A DNA stretch of 64,000 nucleotides from Lutibacter oricola (GTDB lineage Bacteria; Bacteroidota; Bacteroidia; Flavobacteriales; Flavobacteriaceae), in the NCBI RefSeq assembly GCF_900106565.1, contig NZ_FNNJ01000001.1, positions 558,001-622,000 of the forward strand, given 5' to 3'. How positions within the stretch are numbered: the stretch's first letter is position 1; each line of letters starts with the position of its first letter. A model generated the notes under the pieces. That model was not told the DNA's origin, did no database searches, and saw only the letters and a list, made by a program, of their open reading frames with translations. Made by a program: the position numbers and the translations under genes. Shown here one piece after another: positions 58,875 through 64,000 of this stretch.

Positions 58875-59957
58875 ATGAAAACACTATGTAAAATCTCAGT
58901 AATCTTAGCATTATTAATAACAGGATTATTAACGTCTTGCTCAAGCGATGACAATGATGTTAATCCACCAATCAATAGCTATACAACTGTTGAAGATTTA
59001 TTAACTGAAGTTGATTTTCAAGGTTTTGCAATTGTAACTAAGAACGGAAATGATTTAGTACGTCAAGGTTTTGGATTGGCAAATGAATCCACAGGATTAG
59101 CACAAGATTTTGAACTTGAATATAGAATAGGTTCAGTAAGTAAAACATTAACAGCTTCGGCAATTGTTCAACTAAAAAGAGATGGCTACATCAGTAGTTT
59201 TAATCAAACTTTAGATGAATTTGATGCTGAATTCCCAAATGGAAATCAAATTACAATTGCACATTTATTATCGCATCAATCAGGTATTCCAGACTATCAA
59301 TTTGTAGTTGAAGAATCTTACAAACAAGGTGAAACCTTTGATGAAGAAGGTATTTATGAAGTAATTACAGAGATGGTGTCAGAAGACGGTTTAAATTTTA
59401 CACCAGGTTCAGGAAAACAATATAGTAATTCAAACTTTCTTATTGCAGCAATGTTAGTTCAGGAAATGTCTCAAATGTCTTACCACGAATATCTTCAGCA
59501 AAAAATATTATCACCTTTAAGTATGGCTAACACAAGTAAAGGTTTAAATGTAATTAATACTGATACGCACGCTGAAGGTTATAATAACGGTAACATTAAT
59601 AGTACGTATCCAATGCCAATTGCATTTGGAGCAGGTGACTTTAGTAGTACTCCAAAAGATATGGAAGTTTGGACAAACGCAGTAAGAACAAACTGGTTTA
59701 CTGAAGCTGAAAAAGATGAAATTTTTGCTCAAAATGTTCCAAGTGGTTATGTAGATTTTGGTTTAGGATGGTTTACAACACAAGAAGGTAATACTACAAT
59801 GTATTGGCACGGAGGCGATATTAATGGTTATTGGAGTATGATTGGTTTTATTCCAGAATACAATGCAACAATTGTATTATTAAGTAATCAACAAGATGAT
59901 ACAGGAACGCAACGAAATACCATTATTGAGCAATTGTTACCAAACGAATTTAACTAA
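58875..59957 (+). CDS. Serine hydrolase of the beta-lactamase class C/esterase family, lipoprotein
   Basis: A 360-residue lipoprotein (lipobox LLTSC, Cys22). The catalytic fold shows SVSK (Ser87, Lys90), the YSN triad element in QYSNSNFLIAAML and a late HGGDINGY in the third motif position. Members of this family are DD-peptidases, beta-lactamase-like esterases or peptidases. There is no sign that it confers resistance, and the environment of small stress or accessory genes gives no substrate. It lies 26 bases before a small secreted-protein gene and a distant relative is encoded at 62000. An esterase or peptidase role in the periplasm is the most cautious reading. Confidence 0.88.
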   Translation: MKTLCKISVILALLITGLLTSCSSDDNDVNPPINSYTTVEDLLTEVDFQGFAIVTKNGNDLVRQGFGLANESTGLAQDFELEYRIGSVSKTLTASAIVQLKRDGYISSFNQTLDEFDAEFPNGNQITIAHLLSHQSGIPDYQFVVEESYKQGETFDEEGIYEVITEMVSEDGLNFTPGSGKQYSNSNFLIAAMLVQEMSQMSYHEYLQQKILSPLSMANTSKGLNVINTDTHAEGYNNGNINSTYPMPIAFGAGDFSSTPKDMEVWTNAVRTNWFTEAEKDEIFAQNVPSGYVDFGLGWFTTQEGNTTMYWHGGDINGYWSMIGFIPEYNATIVLLSNQQDDTGTQRNTIIEQLLPNEFN

Positions 59958-59983
59958 GAAAACAAATTAAAAACATTTAGAAA

Positions 59984-60454
59984 ATGAAAAAATTAGTAGC
60001 TACAATCACTTTATTTACATTATTAGTCACAACTATTTTTGCTCAGGAAAAACCAAAACAAGAGTTTGAGATTAAAGTTATTACAAGTGTAGAATCTATT
60101 GTTCCTAGCGGATTAGGAAGATCTCGTATAATTTCATCAAATAACGAAATAGATTATAAACAATTTACATCTAGTCAAACAGCAGAAAATAATACTCGTA
60201 ATAAGTCTAAAAGAAAAGATATTAGAACAAAAGGTTTTGAGGAAACCAAATTATTGAACTTTTACAATATTGCAGGCATACGATTTCAAAATATAGCATC
60301 AAATGACGCTTTAATTTCTTCAAAATTAACTGCGATGCTTTCTGAAGGTTGGGATTTATTGTTTGTAACAAGTGCAGTAGAAAGTGATGCAGGCGTAAAA
60401 GATGACAATGGAATTTTTATTACACGATATATTTTTAAAAGAAGATTAAACTAA
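59984..60454 (+). CDS. Small secreted protein of unknown function
   Basis: A 156-residue protein with a clear signal peptide (to IFAQ, about 21). The mature part is polar and basic in its centre (NNTRNKSKRKDIRTKGF), followed by a compact segment with FYNIAGIRFQNIAS, KLTAMLSEGWDLLFV and ITRYIFKRRL. I recognise no family. The final portion, with a Trp-Asp pair and a concluding basic strand, resembles small proteins that report on protein or outer-membrane state in Bacteroidetes, but this is only an impression. It is located 10 bases ahead of the SDR-like gene, so the two are probably in one operon with the flanking serine hydrolases. Confidence 0.6.
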   Translation: MKKLVATITLFTLLVTTIFAQEKPKQEFEIKVITSVESIVPSGLGRSRIISSNNEIDYKQFTSSQTAENNTRNKSKRKDIRTKGFEETKLLNFYNIAGIRFQNIASNDALISSKLTAMLSEGWDLLFVTSAVESDAGVKDDNGIFITRYIFKRRLN

Positions 60455-60464
60455 ATTATAAATA

Positions 60465-61322
60465 ATGAAACATACCAACGTATTATTAGCAGGTGCTACA
60501 GGATATTTAGGTAGTTATTTGTTAAAAGCATTAGAAAAGAATCAAAAGCAAGTTGTAGCAATTGTTCGTAATCCTGATAAATTAAAAAACACGAATGAAA
60601 ACTATGTAGAAATTAAACAAGCTGAAGTAACAAAGCCAAAAACATTAAAAGATGTTTGTAAAGGAATTGACGTGGTAATTTCTACTGTTGGAATAACAAG
60701 GCAAAAGGATGGTTTAACCTATATGGATGTAGATTATCAGGCAAATTTAAATTTACTTGAAGAAGCTAAAAAACAAAAAGTAAAGCGGTTTATTTATGTA
60801 TCTGCAATTAATGGAGATAAACATAGAAACCTTAAAATTTTTGAAGCAAAAGAAAAGTTTGTAGATGCATTAAAAGCTTCAGGTTTAAATTATACAGTGG
60901 TAAGACCAAACGGTTTTTTTTCTGATATGAAAGATTTTTTAAATATGGCAAAATTAGGCAAAGTATATCTTTTTGGAAGTGGTAAGCAATTATTAAATCC
61001 AATTCACGGAGAAGATTTAGCAAATAAAATAGTTGATTTAATTTCAGAGGATATTGAAGAAATAAGTATTGGAGGACCCGATATTTTAAGTTTGGATGAT
61101 ATTAGTGAACTCGCATTAGAAGCTTTAGATAAACCTATTAAAATATACCATTTACCAGATTGGATTAGAAAATTTATAATTTGGTTTTTAAGAACTTTTA
61201 CAAGCGTTAAAACATACGGTCCTATTGAGTTTTTCTTAACCTTAATGGCTGAAGATAATATTGCCCCAAGTTATGGAAAACAGAAGCTTAAAAACTTTTT
61301 TGAAAAGAGTTCTAAATTATAA
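60465..61322 (+). CDS. NAD(P)-binding SDR-like protein (NmrA/complex I assembly type)
   Basis: A 285-residue cytoplasmic protein with an extended-SDR Rossmann fold. The nucleotide-binding loop GATGYLG occupies about residues 10-16, followed by IVRNPDKL, DVVISTVGITRQKDG and YVSAINGDKHRN. The NPIHGEDLA segment and the C-terminal two-helix arm match NmrA-like and NDUFA9-like atypical SDRs, which often lack a full Ser-Tyr-Lys triad. No Tyr-x-x-x-Lys is apparent, so it may act as a redox sensor or in assembly instead of as a dehydrogenase. The gene is tightly spaced (10 bases) with the upstream small secreted protein gene. Confidence 0.85.
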   Translation: MKHTNVLLAGATGYLGSYLLKALEKNQKQVVAIVRNPDKLKNTNENYVEIKQAEVTKPKTLKDVCKGIDVVISTVGITRQKDGLTYMDVDYQANLNLLEEAKKQKVKRFIYVSAINGDKHRNLKIFEAKEKFVDALKASGLNYTVVRPNGFFSDMKDFLNMAKLGKVYLFGSGKQLLNPIHGEDLANKIVDLISEDIEEISIGGPDILSLDDISELALEALDKPIKIYHLPDWIRKFIIWFLRTFTSVKTYGPIEFFLTLMAEDNIAPSYGKQKLKNFFEKSSKL

Positions 61323-61390
61323 TTCAAAACGATTGGTGTAGCTGTTTTATAAATATTTGCATCAAACAATTACTACTAAAAACTAAAGAA

Positions 61391-61996
61391 ATGAAAACAC
61401 AATTAAAATTAATTATAGCAATTTTTATACTTAGTCTAAGTTTTTCAACTTATGCTCAAGAACAAAAAGAAAAATCTTATCAAACAAAAGAATTTAAACA
61501 CTCCATAAGTGCTTGCCCTGTGGCAGTTGCTTTTGGTATTTATTCAATTAATTATGAATACTTACACAATCAAAAGCACGGTTTTGTAGCACGGTTCGAC
61601 TATGAAGCTATTCCAAAAACATATACCGATGCGAATATAGAATCCAATGGTTGTTCTGTTTTATTAAATTACAGATATCATATAGATAAAAAAATGAATT
61701 CTTGTTTTGTTGGTGCTTATGCAAGATATAGAGAGTTTAATGGAGATGGAATGATAAACGAAACTGCATTCGATTTTAATATGCCAGATGTAAGTTTTGG
61801 TATTAATGCAGGAAAAAAATGGGTTTGGAATAGTGGGTTTACAATGACTTTTGCTTTGGGGTACGGATTTTCTAACGAAGATTGGGATAGCAATCCAGAT
61901 ACTGTAGAAGTGAATGATGTGATAAAGGATTATAGAAAAGCATATGATTTTATAGATCCTTTTTATGGTGAGTTTTCTATAGGTTATTCATTTTAA
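61391..61996 (+). CDS. Outer-membrane beta-barrel protein of unknown function
   Basis: A 201-residue protein with a signal peptide ending TYAQ (about 23). The mature sequence alternates polar and hydrophobic residues in strands such as GFVARFDYEAIP, NGCSVLLNYRYHI, CFVGAYARYREF, VSFGINAGKKWVW and FTMTFALGYGFS, and ends EFSIGYSF with the C-terminal Phe of a beta-barrel sorting signal. This supports an 8-stranded barrel. I see no recognisable family. It is separated from the SDR gene by 68 bases and from the next serine hydrolase by 3 bases, so it belongs with the latter. Confidence 0.7.
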   Translation: MKTQLKLIIAIFILSLSFSTYAQEQKEKSYQTKEFKHSISACPVAVAFGIYSINYEYLHNQKHGFVARFDYEAIPKTYTDANIESNGCSVLLNYRYHIDKKMNSCFVGAYARYREFNGDGMINETAFDFNMPDVSFGINAGKKWVWNSGFTMTFALGYGFSNEDWDSNPDTVEVNDVIKDYRKAYDFIDPFYGEFSIGYSF

Positions 61997-61999
61997 ATT

Positions 62000-63121
62000 A
62001 TGAAAAAAGTATTATTTATAGCAACATTTATAGTTTCTTGTTCATTAATTGGACAAGAGACTATTGAAAATAAATTTCAGCAAGTATTTAATAAAGAATT
62101 GTCTAAAGAGAACGTTCACAATGCTTTTTTAAAGGTTTATTCTGGTAAAAATAAGATAGATGTTGAGTTTTTTGGAGGAGATTCCATAACTGAAAATACG
62201 CCATTTTATCTTGCTAGTATTGCCAAAACATTTACTGCTGTTTCTGTAGCTATTTTAAAGGAAAACGGACAAATTTCATTTAATGATAGAATATCTAAAT
62301 ATTTATCGAAAGACATTATAAAAAACCTTCATATAATTGATGATGTAGATTATTCTAATGAAATAACAATAGCTCATTTATTGCAACATACTTCTGGTTT
62401 AAGCGATTATTTTTCAGATAAAACTATGGATGGAACTCCAAGACTAATTGATCAGTTGTTGCTAAATCCTTCTAAAATTTATAATCCAATTGAATTAATT
62501 CAATTTTATAAAGATAAAATGAAGCCAATTTTCCCTCCAGGAAAAGGCTATCATTACACAGATACTGAATATGTTTTACTTGGCTTAATTATTGAAAAAG
62601 TAAGTGGTTTAGAATTACATAAATTTTACAAAGAGCATATTTTTAAACCTTTAAAAATGAACAATACATTTCTAAATTTAAGGTCTAAACCAATTTCTGA
62701 AACTAAAAAAATGGCAAATTTTTATGCAAGTGCTTATGAAGTTTCAAGTTTTAATAGCTTAAGTGCTGATTGGGCAGGAGGAGGCTTAGTTTCTACCAAT
62801 TCAGATTTATTAAAATTTCAAAAAGCCTTATTTGAAGGTGAAATTATTAGTAAAAATACTTTAAAGGAAGTGCAACAATGGATTCCAGAAACTTTAGGAA
62901 TGGAATATGGTTTTGGGCTAAGAAAAATAAATTTGAATGAGCTAAGTACCGGTTGGCCAAACCTAGAAATTATTGGTCATTCAGGTAGTACAGGATCTTT
63001 TATGTTCTATTGTCCCAAATTAAACACATATATCTCTGGAACATTAAACCAAATGGAAGAATCACGAAATACAATAGCTTTAATAACTGAAATTTTAACA
63101 ATTATACAAAGTCAACTGTAA
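62000..63121 (+). CDS. Serine hydrolase, beta-lactamase class C-like
   Basis: A 373-residue secreted protein of the same family as that at 58875. A signal sequence contains IVSC (Cys14), which may be a lipobox. The catalytic motif SIAK gives Ser73 and Lys76. The second motif reads YTDTEY, so the usual YxN is Tyr-Thr-Asp, and the third is HSGSTGSF in the position of the KTG-like box. The Asn to Asp change is a mild departure. It begins 3 bases after the beta-barrel gene and ends 1 base before a membrane-protein gene, a tightly coupled trio. An esterase, peptidase or cell-wall function is equally possible. Confidence 0.87.
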   Translation: MKKVLFIATFIVSCSLIGQETIENKFQQVFNKELSKENVHNAFLKVYSGKNKIDVEFFGGDSITENTPFYLASIAKTFTAVSVAILKENGQISFNDRISKYLSKDIIKNLHIIDDVDYSNEITIAHLLQHTSGLSDYFSDKTMDGTPRLIDQLLLNPSKIYNPIELIQFYKDKMKPIFPPGKGYHYTDTEYVLLGLIIEKVSGLELHKFYKEHIFKPLKMNNTFLNLRSKPISETKKMANFYASAYEVSSFNSLSADWAGGGLVSTNSDLLKFQKALFEGEIISKNTLKEVQQWIPETLGMEYGFGLRKINLNELSTGWPNLEIIGHSGSTGSFMFYCPKLNTYISGTLNQMEESRNTIALITEILTIIQSQL

Positions 63122-63122
63122 T

Positions 63123-63869
63123 ATGAAACTTCAATTAATTAAACCAAAATTTTATATACAGCTATTTAGAGAGTTAATAGGGTTTATCAAACAACCTAAA
63201 TTAGAAATTAATGATACTAAAACCGTAAAAACAAAAGTTATAGAAACTATTGGGCTGTTTGTAATTAAAATGATGGCAACAATTACAATTGCTATTGTTT
63301 TAGGATTGTTTTACGAGCCAACAAACATTACAGATTCTAAAATGGCTGAAAGATTTACGCCATTAATTTTTGTATTAGTTGGAGGGTTTGTTTTACCTGC
63401 TTTTGAAGAAATTACCTTTAGGCTTTCGTTAAAATTTAACGTTTGTTATGCAAGTTTATCTATAACAACAATAACGTATTATATACTTACAAAAGCTGTT
63501 TTTAAAACAAATTTAAGTTTAGTAGATGATAGTTTTTATTTAAGAATATTGTATTCGATTGGCATTGGAGTTTTGAGCCTAATAGTGTTGAATTTCAATT
63601 CAATAAAAAAAAGGTTAAATAACTACTGGAATCGTAATTTTAGGTTTATTTATTATACTTCTTGCATACTTTTTGCTTGGTTACATATATTTAATTTTGA
63701 ACTCTCAATTTTAAATTTAGTATTGCTTCCAATAATAACACTGCCTCAATTATTTAGTGCCACAATAGCTGGTTATACTAGAGTAGCTTTTGGTTTTCAA
63801 TATCCTTTAATTATTCATATGTTTACCAATACAATTTTTATAAGTTTAACTTTTATACCTTTAGATTAA
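63123..63869 (+). CDS. CPBP-family intramembrane metalloprotease-like protein
   Basis: A 248-residue polytopic membrane protein with about seven hydrophobic segments. The CPBP (CAAX protease/bacteriocin-processing, Abi) motifs are present: EEITFR (Glu95, Glu96, Arg100), a His in FAWLHIFNF and HMFTN in the last helix. These residues form the predicted metal site. Family members cleave or process lipid-modified or small peptides, or have unknown roles in stress and bacteriocin immunity. The gene starts 1 base after the preceding serine hydrolase gene, which implies coupled expression. No substrate peptide gene was found nearby. Confidence 0.82.
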   Translation: MKLQLIKPKFYIQLFRELIGFIKQPKLEINDTKTVKTKVIETIGLFVIKMMATITIAIVLGLFYEPTNITDSKMAERFTPLIFVLVGGFVLPAFEEITFRLSLKFNVCYASLSITTITYYILTKAVFKTNLSLVDDSFYLRILYSIGIGVLSLIVLNFNSIKKRLNNYWNRNFRFIYYTSCILFAWLHIFNFELSILNLVLLPIITLPQLFSATIAGYTRVAFGFQYPLIIHMFTNTIFISLTFIPLD

Positions 63870-63907
63870 TGAAATCACAAGCGTATTCACTTCAAAATAA
63901 ATAGAAA

Positions 63908-64000
63908 ATGCAAGCACCAAACCCAGATAATTTGTTTCCTATTGAAGGCTACGAAAAATTATGTTTTTTGAAAAACATTATAAAGAATCCAAATATTGTA
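63908..64000 (+). CDS. Vat-like xenobiotic acetyltransferase, 3' end beyond window
   Basis: Only the first 31 codons are present. They read MQAPNPDNLFPIEGYEKLCF and continue KNIIKNPNIV. The pattern PNPxxLFPIEG followed by a Phe/Leu and xxNPNIV is the characteristic start of Vat/CatB-type acetyltransferases with a left-handed beta-helix fold, which acetylate streptogramin A, chloramphenicol or unidentified substrates. Environmental members are common and mostly uncharacterised. There is no signal peptide. The assignment rests on this short N-terminus and could shift to another hexapeptide acyltransferase. Confidence 0.65.
   Translation, partial: MQAPNPDNLFPIEGYEKLCFLKNIIKNPNIV

Overview
The window looks like a chromosomal segment of a marine member of the Bacteroidetes, most likely a flavobacterium. 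The DNA is strongly AT-rich, start regions lack strong Shine-Dalgarno sequences, several intergenic regions carry the TAnnTTTG -7 promoter element, and the gene content (hybrid two-component regulator, many secreted or lipoprotein glycosidases and S1 sulfatases) is typical of a polysaccharide utilization locus (PUL). No gap between genes exceeds 300 bases.

Layout. 1-1847: end of a fumarylacetoacetase gene and a flavin reductase-like gene (housekeeping). 1874-1995: a decayed 5' fragment of a hybrid two-component system (HTCS) gene, then a bidirectional terminator. 2091-8763: left arm of the PUL, with a MaoC/GH29 fucosidase operon (minus), an AraC regulator (plus) and a very long GH115-type alpha-glucuronidase (minus). 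8970-11334: two convergent paralogous membrane-anchored winged-helix regulators. 11514-28304: S1 sulfatases, a GH141-like beta-helix protein, two GH2 enzymes and two glycosidase-like lipoproteins of no family I recognise, closed by a terminator. 28461-32519: intact HTCS. 32814-54474: a dense run with seven more sulfatases, a clan-G-like (alpha/alpha)6 glycosidase, a second GH29, two esterase-type hydrolases, a GH43-like propeller, a six-hairpin glycosidase and GH28, with gene remnants around GH28. 54671-57823: TolB/TPR/AraC regulator, ECF sigma factor and membrane partner. 58007-64000: small accessory genes (esterase, two beta-lactamase-like serine hydrolases, reductase-like SDR, beta-barrel, CPBP protein, start of a Vat-like acetyltransferase).

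How the genes fit together. Ten S1 sulfatases, two GH29, a GH141-like enzyme, GH115, GH2, GH28 and a six-hairpin enzyme point to a branched, heavily sulfated polysaccharide containing deoxysugar (fucose) and uronic acid, plausibly a fucoidan or related fucose-containing sulfated polysaccharide; O-acetyl groups could be removed by the SGNH and alpha/beta hydrolases. The substrate is an inference. No SusC/SusD pair and no recognisable endo-acting fucanase or polysaccharide lyase lies in the window, so uptake and depolymerisation must be encoded elsewhere.

The most notable points are the paralogous one-component membrane regulators with a shared TTAACCGTT element, an ACCCCTGnnTTTT direct repeat as candidate HTCS operator, remnants of HTCS, GH28 and six-hairpin genes showing that the locus has been rearranged, a sulfatase with a non-canonical CATSR maturation motif, and a GH29 with a changed fucose-binding motif.
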